A stretch of DNA of 64,000 nucleotides, from positions 20,334,867-20,398,866 of the forward strand of contig CP154955.1 of assembly GCA_039621445.1 (NCBI GenBank), read 5' to 3'. The translations under genes were made by a program, and so were the position numbers. Under the pieces are notes generated by a model that was given only the letters and a program-made list of their open reading frames with translations, was not told where the DNA came from and did not search any database. This stretch comes from Euglena gracilis (Eukaryota > Euglenida > Euglenophyceae > Euglenales). Shown in pieces: positions 47,501-57,700 of the stretch (position 1 is the stretch's first letter; every line of letters begins with the position of its first letter).

Positions 47501-48600
47501 TATTTTGGGGCCCTGGAACTGTTGAGCAGCAAAAGGAATTCGCTTCCAAAACGGTTCGGCAACACAGGGGATTTTGTTATTTTGGGGCCCTGGAACAGTT
47601 GAGCAGCAAAAGGAATTCGCTTCCAAAACGGTTCGGCTACACAGGGGATTTTGTTATTTTGGGGCCCTGGAACAGTTGAGCAGCAAAAGGAATTGGCTTC
47701 CAAAACGGTTCGGCTACACAGGGGATTTTGGGGCCCTGGAACAGTTGAGCAGCAAAAGGAATTGGCTTCCAAAACGGTTCGGCAACACACTGAATTTTGT
47801 TATTTTGGGGCCCTGGAACAGTTGAGCACCAAAAGGAATTCGCTTCCAAAACGGTTCGGCAACACAGGGGATTTTGTTATTTTGGGGCCCTGGAACAGTT
47901 GAGCAGCAAAAGGAATTCGCTTCCAAAACGGTTCGGCTACACAGGGCATTTTGTTATTTTGGGGCCTTGGAACAGTTGAGCAGCAAAAGGAATTCGCTTC
48001 CAAAACGGTTCGGCAACACAGGGGATTTTGTTATTTTGGGGCCCTGGAACAGTTGAGCAGCAAAAGGAATTGGCTTCCAAAACGGTTCGGCAACACAGGG
48101 AATTTTGTTATTTTGGGGCCCTGGAACAGTTGAGCAGCAAAAGGAATTGGCTTCCAAAACGGTTCGGCAACACAGGGGATTTTGTTATTTTGGGGCCCTG
48201 GAACAGTTGAGCAGCAAAAGGAATTGGCTTCCAAAACGGTTCGGCTACACAGCGGATTTTGGGGCCCTGGAACAGTTGAGCAGCAAAAGGAATTCGCTTC
48301 CAAAACGGTTCGGCAACACAGGGAATTTTGTTATTTTGGGGCCCTGGAACAGTTGAGCAGCAAAAGGAATTCGCTTCCAAAACGGTTCGGCAACACAGGG
48401 GATTTTGTTATTTTGGGGCCCTGGAACAGTTGAGCAGCAAAAGGAATTCGCTTCCAAAACGGTTTGGCAACACAGGGGATTTTGTTATTTTGGGGCCCTG
48501 TGACAGTTGAGCAACAAAAGGGATGTTTATGGTGCGTTTTTCGCTGTTTGAAATTTGTTCAACGAAATTTTAGGCCAAATAAGGCAAATCAGTATTGGAG

Positions 48601-48773
48601 GGGGGGGGCTTAAAAAGTCGGTGACCCCCCCCTTTTGGTACATTAGAGTGGCTAGTCGGTCGACTAGTCGACCGACTAGCCAGTTCCCCCCACCGACTAG
48701 TCGGTCGACTAGTAGTCGGTGAAGTAGTCGACCGAGTAGTCGGTCGACTAGCCAGTACCCCCCCCCCACTGTA
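48601..48773 (-). repeat. Right terminal inverted-repeat block
   Basis: Reading inwards to outwards: GGGGCTTAAAAAGTCGGTGA, CCCC, TTTTGGTACATTAGAGTGG, repeated CTAGTCGGTCGACTAGTCGA words, CCAGTACCCC and CCCACTGTAC. It is the inverse of the left block's inner and outer motifs. Confidence 0.7.
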
Positions 48774-48840
48774 CGTCGGGGCGCCGGTCCCGACCAGGGT
48801 CCAGGGGGGGGGGGCACCTCCCCACCTAAACTCTGTACAC

Positions 48841-49147
48841 CCTCTTTAGATTGAACCCTGCCCCTCTCAGGTTCGCAGGGCGTCCAGAGTGCCAAAAGGA
48901 GGCCTTGGGCATGGAAGGCGCAGCGTCCACCGCTTCGAGCGGAGTGAATTTGGCTGCAGCGACCTGCGCATCTTGGGTGAGGTTGGCGCTGCCGGGGTAG
49001 AGGATGGCCCAGACGTCCTCCACGCTGGTGAGGAAGGGCAGCACGTACCGCCGCATCACCGCCCCGTAGTTCCAGGCGACCCCTGTCAGCGCTGCCTCAT
49101 CCGCGGACACGTTCCGCTGCAGGAGGCCGGCAAAGAGGCGGCAGATG
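48841..49147 (-). CDS. Exon of an unrecognised protein beside the satellite element
   Basis: A - strand acceptor (GCGATTTCAG) precedes 49147 and a GTGTAC donor follows 48841. The frame is GC3-biased: ICRLFAGLLQRNVSADEAAL, VAWNYGAVMRRYVLPFLTS, VEDVWAILYPGSANL, then AAKFTPLEAVDAAPSMPKAS. It looks helical and globular. I do not recognise the family. The gene would continue on both sides; upstream exons (to the right) were not found. It starts only 68 bases from the outer end of the right inverted-repeat block, so the next exon, if any, lies beyond the satellite or is lost. Confidence 0.5.
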
Positions 49148-51709
49148 CTGAAATCGCACCACGTGAGGGCCAGGCCCCCTGGACTACCTCCGTTGGACTA
49201 CCTCCGTTGACCAGACAGCCAGCCCCCGACCACATTGGGACAGTGCTTCGCACACAGGAGTCCCCCTGGGATTCCAAAGGAGGCTTCAGCATCGCCTGGA
49301 ATGTCATTTCACTCACGTTTCATTTGAGTTGGGGATGAATATCCAGCCGTACAACATTAAAAGGAAGAGGAGGGATGGGTCCGGGGGGGGGGGAGGTTCC
49401 ACTGAAACCCTTCTCAAAGACACTCGGCAGGCCGTTTTAATGAGGTTTCATGGCACAAAGACTGAAAGTCAAAACCACGAAATGGAATTCGACTGGTGAC
49501 AGACCGCAGCCAATGGCTGGATGATTCGGCACAACGAGCAAGCCAACAGAAGCTGAGGAAGTGCAACCTGCGAACCATCAGAAACCTATCAAACCTGAGA
49601 ACCAGGGAAGTGCAGTGGTCCCTGGGAACGGCTGAACGCTGTCGCAGCTGTGCCCAGAAGCTGCGGGAGGTCTGGCGTAGGAACCTGGCCATTTTTGGTG
49701 GTATTTTTTTGCATTTGTATCGGTGGGGGGGGGGTTGGTGCTATGGGGGTCCCAAAAATGGCTATCTGCACAGGGGGTCCCAAAAAACCCCAACTGGATT
49801 GCCGACGCTCCTGAGGTGTGGTGGGACCCGATGTCACAGAGGTTGCCAGCAAGGCTTGATCGAGATCCAAATTGATTGGAGAAAAAAAACTCCAACCTCA
49901 GATGTACCGGCGCCATTTGCCCAAAGCGAGGGCTAATAGCACAGATGCGAGAATCCCTTGGAGAGATAGAGATAGAGATAGAGAGGAGGTGGTCTGAGAA
50001 AGTCGAGATTCTTGACCCCCGAAAGTCGAGATTTTGTCCAAAAATGCCAAAGTAGGCAACCAAAGATCGAAAGTATCCAAAAGTCAACAAAAAGTGTCCA
50101 AAATGGCCAACAGTGTCCCACCCCTGGCTCAACCACAAGGTGGGTATGGGGCGGCCCGGCGGCCCGGCGGCCCGGACCGGCCGGCGGCCCGGCGGCCCGG
50201 CCCGGCGGGGTCATGATGGCCATCTGGGGTCACGATGGCCTTCCGGGGTCATGATGGCCATCCGGAGTCATGATGGCCCTCCGGGGTCATGATGGCGGAC
50301 ACTGTTGGGGGAGGGGAGCTGCCACTCCTCCCCCCTTGTCCTACCGACCTGCTCCTCAGAGACCGATCAGACAATGAGGACCATTGGCCAAACGTTGTGA
50401 AACAGAGACCAGGGAGACCGGCAGCACCTCTTGACGGACCCCCCATGGACCCCCCCTCTTCAGCAACCTCTCCTCTGGCTGCGTGTCGGAAGCCACCGGA
50501 AATAAAAAAATTTTTAATCAAAAACATATCACACAACTTCGACGGAATTGGAGCTGCTAGCAAGCAAAGCTCTTGGGATCAAATGAAATCTGTTGTCAAG
50601 AATTTTGTAGAAAGAAGACTGTGTACACAAAAAGTGCCCTGAAGGGGCATGGTGTTCAGTTCCACCTTGGTGAAAACGTTGGAGGCCAGGTACGGGGGGG
50701 GGAGCCCCCCACCCTTGTTCAGAAGTGAACAGAGGTGTCCCGAGACCCCCCCCCCCATGTCTCTGGCTGTACTTGTTCATTTCCGGAAAAACCGAAAACC
50801 AGAACGACGGCCGCACACCAATCTAGGCACCTTTTCAAAAAGTTTTGGCGACTTTGGCGACGGACCCCCTCCCCCACTCCGGGAAGTCAACATGCCCAGT
50901 TCGGAAGGGAACAGGGGGTCCCCAGCCCCCGGGTCCGGGGTCCCAAAGTGGACTGTCTAGCCTCTGTTGCTGGATGAATGCCCGTTCCATCCTGCAGCCT
51001 TCTCGTCCACAGCCTTCGATGCCAAAGGGACAAAAAGGCTGTGAATTTGGAGAACTAAGAGACGGAGGAGGGTTGTGATCCGACGATTCAAGGTTTTTTT
51101 GGAAAAAATGGTTTTGAGAAAAAGAGCACCATCGAGGGTCCCGGAACAGTTTTTTCAGGGTTTTTTTGGAAGTTGGTGTTTTTCAACGAAGGGCTTTTTT
51201 TATATTCAAAAAAGATGTTTTTAGTGTCCTTTTTTTAAAGGAGGAGGGCCGTACGGCCCGCCGCCAGCCAGCCGTCGGCTAGCTGTGTGACTCACAGGAA
51301 AATGACCCCATCCACATCCTGCAACGCGGAAGCAATTCCCCCATCAATCTCCTTCTGATACAAAAACTGTGTCCAGAACGCCAGTTTGGGTGTGAAGCTG
51401 TCGCTCAGGACACTGGTTTGAATCAATACCTAGCCTCGAAATAAAATTTGGCACAGTGAGAGAGATTGCAAGGCTCGCACCTCCATCGCCTGCATGTGCC
51501 TTTATTTCCAGACGTTGGAGTAAGGTCATCGTAACACACAAAAGTTGCAATTTTTTTATTTTTTATTTTTTGGGCTTTTGGAATTATCAAATGGGAGGCT
51601 TTGTTCCTTCAGATTACAAGGGGGCAGTGTGTACAGAGGGGCCAACTCCCTTCAGTCCAATAAAAGGGAAAATAATCCAGTGTTGCTGTCCCGTTCTTGC
51701 AACTCGCAG
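49148..51709. other. No firm gene; short tandem repeats
   Basis: GATAGA repeats at 49964-49982, CCAAAA words at 50035-50110, GGCCCGGC repeats at 50152-50210 and five ~20-base units with GGGGTCATGATGGCC at 50209-50300. The frame 50289-50642 is open but has no splice or family support. Confidence 0.45.
50152..50300. repeat. GGCCCGGC and GGTCATGATGGCC tandem repeats
   Basis: Eight or so GGCCCGGC-type units run directly into five units of about 20 bases containing TCATGATGGCC or TCACGATGGCC. Confidence 0.85.
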
Positions 51710-54700
51710 TTGATGGCTGCGCCGCATGTTGGGCGGTCCGCCGTCAAGGGGGAGGATCTCGGAGGCGAGGCGCCCATTGCGTGGGTGCAGTGTGCTCGCA
51801 GCCGGGGCAAAGCCATCGTGTGTGCGGAGTGTGGCCGATTCCTCGGCGGTGGCTTGCACCAGCTTTCTCTCAGCCAGGGGGCCTCGGACTTGCTTTTGAA
51901 TCCTCAAAGAACTATGTGCAGAAATGGGGTGAAAATCAAGGACAATATTTTTAATGACTGTCGTTGGATCTTTGTATTTGGAATCCCAAAATACACCCTC
52001 CCCCCAAAAATCTAAACCCTCACCTCAAATAATACCCCCCAAATGATCCCCCCCCCCAAATAATACCCCCCCCTCGGGGTCCGACTTCGGCCACCGAGTT
52101 ATTACTACCCCCCCCCCCTAATTTCGGGCCGACAACCTGATTTCGACCTCCTGAAAATGCAGGCAAAAATCTCTGGTAACAAATTGCAAAAAAAATCTAT
52201 TTTTCTGGATCATCTAGCCTCCAATAAATGGCAAATTTAAAAGAAAGTACAGGGTTTTGGGCGATTTTGGGTCCCACGGGACTTCGAAAAATTTCGAAAA
52301 TATTGGGGTGATCTTACCCCCCTCCAATAATACCCGGCCGGGAATTCGGCTCTTCAACAACAATAGTTTGACCTTTCTGAGGCTTTCTGGGGCTTTCTGG
52401 CCCAACAGTGCTTCTTTAGCCAGGCCCCGGTTCTAAATACAATAAGCTTTTATGACCCCCCCCTCAAGCCATAGGGCGTTTTTTTCTTCTTCAGGTATGC
52501 ATTTGCTGACTGGACTGATCACGTCACCGATCCATGTCAGGCCAGGCGCTTTTTGTCCCTGATGAATTTTTATCTTACCCTTCATCTAATGCTCCTTGTG
52601 TGCCATTTTTGATTGACAGAAAAAATTCGACTGGAGAAAACATTTGGGTCATTCTGATTTCCAAAGGAAATGGAGAGAATATTCAAATTCTTTGAGAGAA
52701 TTGGGGACCTCTGTAACCCTTTCCCAATTGGCAGGTACTGCGGTGGAGGCGTTGGGCGAAGCCAACCCTCTCATCCAGGAGACGAAGTCAGGAGTGCCAC
52801 CAGATGCATTGCTCGATTCGAATATGTGGATGGAACAGCCAGCCCGGTCAACATATATCAGATTGCCATTATAAAAGGTTATTTCTAACAAGAATTTCAT
52901 AAAAGCAAAATTGCAAAAGTGTTTGTGCAGTGTTTGGACGCTGTGCCCGGACAGTGTAAATAATAGCAGCATAACTTTATTTTTGTTTGTCAAAAATAAA
53001 GTTTTAATACAGTTTAATAAAGTTAAAGCTTTATTAACATTTTTGCTCATTTGATTTGGCAACCCCACAAAAAATACATTGTGTTTACATAAATCATTCT
53101 GATTGTATGCCCTTTGATGCACTTCACTGCCCCAATGAACGTCATTATAGGTGCAATAGGATCCAAAGTGAGACAGAAAATGCAAGGAGCACTCACACGT
53201 GTCACTGAAGAAATATTGGAGCAGGGATGTCAGGGCTGCCATAGTGGGGGGAGGGGGTAGATGCATATTGACGAAGTGGGGGTGTCCAAGCCCAAAATTG
53301 CATTCAGTAGCTGAGGGCTCACCCCCAAAAGACCAATTTTCGACGAAATGATGCACATTTGTCAGAAATGTCAATGTCTTTTTTGGTGAATATGGCAACC
53401 AAATTTGAATCTTTTAAGCAGCAAAGCCAAAATGGACCAATAAAAAACATTTTCCCTTTTCCCATGGTTGACCTGTGCCATCATGAGGGGGGGGTAAGGG
53501 TAGTATTTTCCTCTGTGCTCCCTGAAAGCGCTGTATTTTGGCAGCTCGCCCACAATGATTTGCGCCCTGTGCACGATTCGGGCTCCAAACTGTGGGGAAT
53601 CAGCATATGGATGTGGGAACTCTGGTCTAGGGCAAGGTCGGCACTGGCAGTCTGTTATGTTCATAGATGTGTGGTAATAATATTTCAGCAGTTCTTTGGG
53701 GGTGGGCCTTTTTGTGCCATAATTCCTTTTGCAAATTTTGGGTAATTTCTCAAACAAGAGTGCTGGCAGTGTGGCTGAAGTCTGAGGCCATCTGCTGAAA
53801 GCCCTTGAGAAGAGCTTTCGATGGAGAATCTGCAATTTGCGATCAGGGTCGGAACATATAATCGCCGTTTTTTTTGAAATCTACCAATGCATTTTGGACC
53901 AAAGTTGCCAAGAAGTGCCCCAAAAGCCAAAACAGGGTATTTGGGGTGAAATTGGCCATGCTTCCTCAGATGCCGGTCGGGCGTGAAGTGAAGCCAGAGC
54001 CCCCAAGAAGGTTTCAAAAACTATGCCCCGGAGGCCGAACCGGCACTGGGACACAGCTGTCAATATAAACCCCCCCAAATAACACCCCCCCCCCCCCCCG
54101 GTGTGTTATTTGGGCACCCGAACTGGGGCCCCAGGGGGGGGGGGTGTTATTTGGGGGGGGTTTACACATATATACACACACATATGTATATACGCAAAGC
54201 CTTCAAAATGTCCCGTTTCGATTTTTTTTTGCTCAGGGTGGATAGAACTCTTTATGGTCTTTCCAAAAATGCACAATGCCCCCCCCGCAGTTCCAATTGG
54301 ACCCCCTGGCTGGTGCCCGGAGCACAAGTGTCACAAGGGGGGTCGGGGGGGGGGCGGCCGCCCCCCCCCCCCCCCCGGGATTTTGGACAGAAAAATTTTT
54401 TTTGCAGCATGAATGTGATATTTTTCTTTGTAATGCCATGTTCAGTGGTTCAAAGGGCGTTACTGTCTCGGCTGCCTTCGGCAGCCACCTTTCCAGTTAA
54501 AAGCACATTTTTGGAGAATGCATTTGCAAAATCCATTACCGTCTCGGCCGCCTTTGGCGGCCGAAATAAAAATCCTTGAAAAAACCCCACGGCACTTCTT
54601 GATGTTTAAACCGGCGTTTGAGACGCCGGGTTCAGGACAGAACCGGCGTCCCGCCGGTTCTGTCCTAAAACCCGCGTCAGGAACGCCGGTTCTGTCCAAA

Positions 54701-57700
54701 ATCCGGCGTCCGGTTTGGCTTTTGGCCACAAACCGACTTTTTTTTCCCCTCCTTTGGGGCTAATTGTTTTTTTGGGACCCCACAAACCACTTTCACCTTG
54801 GTTGTTTGAATACAAACTAATATCCCCATATGCCCCCCTCCCTCCATTTTCTTGACCAGCCGAGTTTGGGGGAAACTCTTCGGGTCAACGAAAAAAATGA
54901 ATTTGCGCAAAGTGAAAAAAAATGGCTTCTTCACCCCCCCCCAGGTTGCGAAGTCGACAGTTGGGTTGAGTTGGAGGTTTCCAAAGGGGCTCTACCCATG
55001 ATTTCGCTTTCTAGCTCAAGTTTTTGGAGCATTGGACTTCAAAAAAGGCGTTAGCATCTCGGCCCCTTCGGAGCCAGGGGGACAGAAAAAAGTACATTTT
55101 GGTTGTGCCATGAAAAAATTTTCCTCGGCGCTTCGCGCCGGGGAAAAAAAGGATGTGCTCCAGATTTTGTCGGTTCCTCGCCCCCCCCCCCCGGGAAAAA
55201 TTGTTCCGACACCGCTGGCCCGGAGGGGAGTTTATATCGAGAACTGTGTCCCAAACGCCGGTTCGGGCGGGAAACCTGTGCCTGTGTCCCAGGCACAGGT
55301 TTCCCGCCCGAACCGGCGTCTGGGACACAGTTTTTGAAACTGTGGCTAGGGGGGCTCCGGTTTCATGCCCGAACCGGCGGCTAGGGAATCACGGCCAATT
55401 TCGCCCAAAATACCCATGTTTGGGGCAGTTTTGGGCAATTTTGGCCCAAAAGGGCGGCCGGTCAAAAATGGCAGATTTCATACTTATGAAAGCATGTTAC
55501 CCATTAATCGAAAGCTCTATTAAAGGGCTTTCGACAGATGGCCACAGGATTCGGCCATAATGCATGCAGCGCTTATTTTCAGCGATTGTGTATTCCAAAA
55601 TTTGACATCCTAATTTGTCAAATCCCACTGCTCAGGTTGCATATTGCATATCAAACGAAAGGTCTCGCCAACACCTTTCGCTTGGTACCCACAGAACTCA
55701 GCCAGATTGCAAAGCGCCCTCAAAATCAGCGATCGCATTTTTCCGCATTTTTTGGACCCCATTTGCATATCTGAAATTCCACTTTTCAGCTGCCATGTTG
55801 CCCATCGATCGAAAGCTCTTCTCAAGGGCTTTCAGCAGATGGCCTTAGATTTCTGCCATGCTGCGTGGTATTCTATTTCAGAAATTCTCCAAAATTGGCC
55901 AAAAGGAAATTGTTGCTCAAAAAACCCCAATTTTTGGCCCAAGACCACCCAAAAACTGCTAAAATATGAATGCCACCTGTCTACAAACCCTTTTGGACAC
56001 TTTTTGGCACTTTTTATTTTGGGTCCCCCAGACGCCGTTTTCACGCCCGAACCGGCGTCTGGGACGCCGGTTCGGCGCAGAAATTTCCCGTCCGAACCGG
56101 CGTCCCAGACGTTGGTTTGGGCATGAAACTGGAGCCCCCAGACACGGTTTCAAAGCATTTGGAGGGGGGTAAAGAAAATCCCTTTCTGGCATAATGGTGT
56201 TCTCCTAATCCACCTCCCCCAACAGAATCCCTCGCCGAATGAAGCCCTGGGGGACTTCTGTTCAGGGGGGAAACACAAACACATTTTTTCTGCTTTTTGG
56301 ATTTTTGGCAAAATTTGTGTTTTTTTGTGTTTTTTTTTTCTGTTGTTTGGTGGATTTTTTCCAACGATTTTTTGATTTCTGTTGTGAAAATTATCAGGCA
56401 CAAATGGTAAAACCCCCCAAATATTGACGCCCTCAAATACAACCCCCCAAACCTCCCCCAAGGACCAATTTCGGCTGTCCGAATAACAACCCCCCCCCCC
56501 CGACAGCTGTGAAGGTGAAGGAGAAAAAGGGACACACCCACAAAAATGGGTGAAATTGTTCAAAATATATCAAAAAGAGCCTGCATTTCAAATGCTCTAA
56601 AATGTGATAAAATTCCCCAACAGCCAGTTGAGGCTTGGACGATTTCTGATTTTTGATAATGTTGCCCAAATAATAAACCCTCCCAAAAATAACCACCCCC
56701 CTGTAACCCGAGTGTCCAAATAACAAACCCCGGGGTTTACTATTCGGGAGGTGTCTATTCACCTTGACTCCCTTGTTAATTTGCCCTGACTCCCCCCAAT
56801 TTAGAAAATCAACAGAGCCAATAAGCCTTGGGGATGCAAAAAGTCTATTCGACACTGGGGCTAGAGTACCTTCTCTAAATGAATTCTGAACAAATCCTTG
56901 AAGGGCCTTGAAAGAGAAACTTGAGAAACTTTTATTTGGAAGATGTGACAAATAATCTGCATTCTGCAATCATTACGAGACAGGTTGGTGTGGCAGCCTT
57001 GATCCGAGCCCCAAACCCGCCCAACAAAACACTGTTGTCCGGGCTGTTCCCACATGGCGTGCCCCCTGGGCTGCGGGGAGTTGTTTTGCGGGATGCGGTG
57101 TCAAAGCAAAGCTTTGTCTGGCCCGCATGGGTTGCTGTGCGTCGGCCCTCACACTGAAGACCACCCTCCCGGGCTGCCCATCAAGCGTGTCAATGCGGAA
57201 AATAGTGCATCATGGTTGAGAAAATGACGTGAATCTGATTTCTTCCTCTGCCTCTCCTTTCCTTGCTCCTGGTCAGATTCCTCATCTTTCGTCATCTCCA
57301 TCTACCTCAAGGTGCCACCATTTTTTAAGAGTGGTGCTTGTGTGTGCATTTGGTGGGTATGGGCAGGTGCATGCATACGCATGTCCGTATTTGTTCATGT
57401 GGGTGTTTGAAAGCGTGCGCAAGCCGCCTGACAGGTGGCCCGGCGGCCGCTGTATCAGCTCCGCGTGGCAGCCTTCGGCAGTGGGGCCTACGATGAATTC
57501 TTGCTGGCCGCGCGGCTCGCTGTAAGCACAGTGTGGGCCGACGCCCCTGCCAAGCATAGCCGGGAGATGTGGCGGGGGTACGGCCCCTGGTGGGAGTTGG
57601 TGCCTCCTGCCCAGGGTCCTGCTGGCGCGCCTGCACCTGACAAAATGCATTTCTCTTCTTCGGCCATAACAGCAAAAATGCGGTTTTTTTCTGGTTCCCG

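Larger units (their letters stand above)
31992..48524. repeat. 77-bp satellite array, about 200 units
   Basis: A representative unit is 36455-36531. Key words in order are GGTTCGGCAACACAGGGG, ATTTTGTTATTTTGGGGCCC, TGGAACAGTTGAGCAGCAAA, AGGAATTCGCTTCCAAAAC. All units are in the same orientation. Each carries an EcoRI-type GAATTC and a GGGCCC palindrome. Seventy-seven is not a multiple of three and the many ~60-residue frames are by-products of the repeat, so it is not coding. The array begins and ends at the same point of the unit (AGCAG-AAAAGG). Three interruptions are listed separately. Recurrent variants include CTGTTGACC with ATCCGC, GGGAATTCGC, AATTGGC, GGTTTGG, CGGCTACAC, an 8-base deletion at TTGTTATT and a loss of CCAAAA. 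Confidence 0.98.
30657..48773. mobile_element. Large inverted-repeat-bounded element enclosing the satellite array (~18.1 kb)
   Basis: Both outer ends read, towards the interior, (T)AGAGTGG or ACAGTGG, a G run, TACTGGCTAGTCGACCGACTA. Both inner ends share CTAGCCACTCTAATGTACC, AAAAGGGGGGGTCA, GACYTTTTAAGCCCC, again in inverted orientation (30955-31064 against 48601-48715). Between them lies the 77-bp satellite and little else. No transposase is visible. The short element at 59652-59995 has the same CTAGTCGG-type termini. I could not read a target duplication, so either one long element or two small elements flanking an array is possible. Confidence 0.55.
51914..57428. other. Intron or intergenic DNA with repeats
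   Basis: Apart from the candidate exon at 52629 and the repeats listed, no exon was recognised. Open - strand frames at 52649-53398 have no codon bias. AT-rich between 52900 and 53900. Confidence 0.45.

Noticed and set aside
31992-48524. Dozens of overlapping ~60-67-residue reading frames on both strands
   Set aside because: They repeat every 77 bases, which is not a multiple of three, and exist only because the repeat lacks stops in some frames. They are by-products of the satellite, not genes.
31992-48524. CRISPR-like array
   Set aside because: Units abut without unique spacers, the sequence is eukaryotic nuclear, and no cas-like genes are present.
52649-53398. Long - strand frame of 249 codons
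   Set aside because: AT-rich, no codon bias, no recognisable motif, and the opposite strand is more coding-like at its right end.
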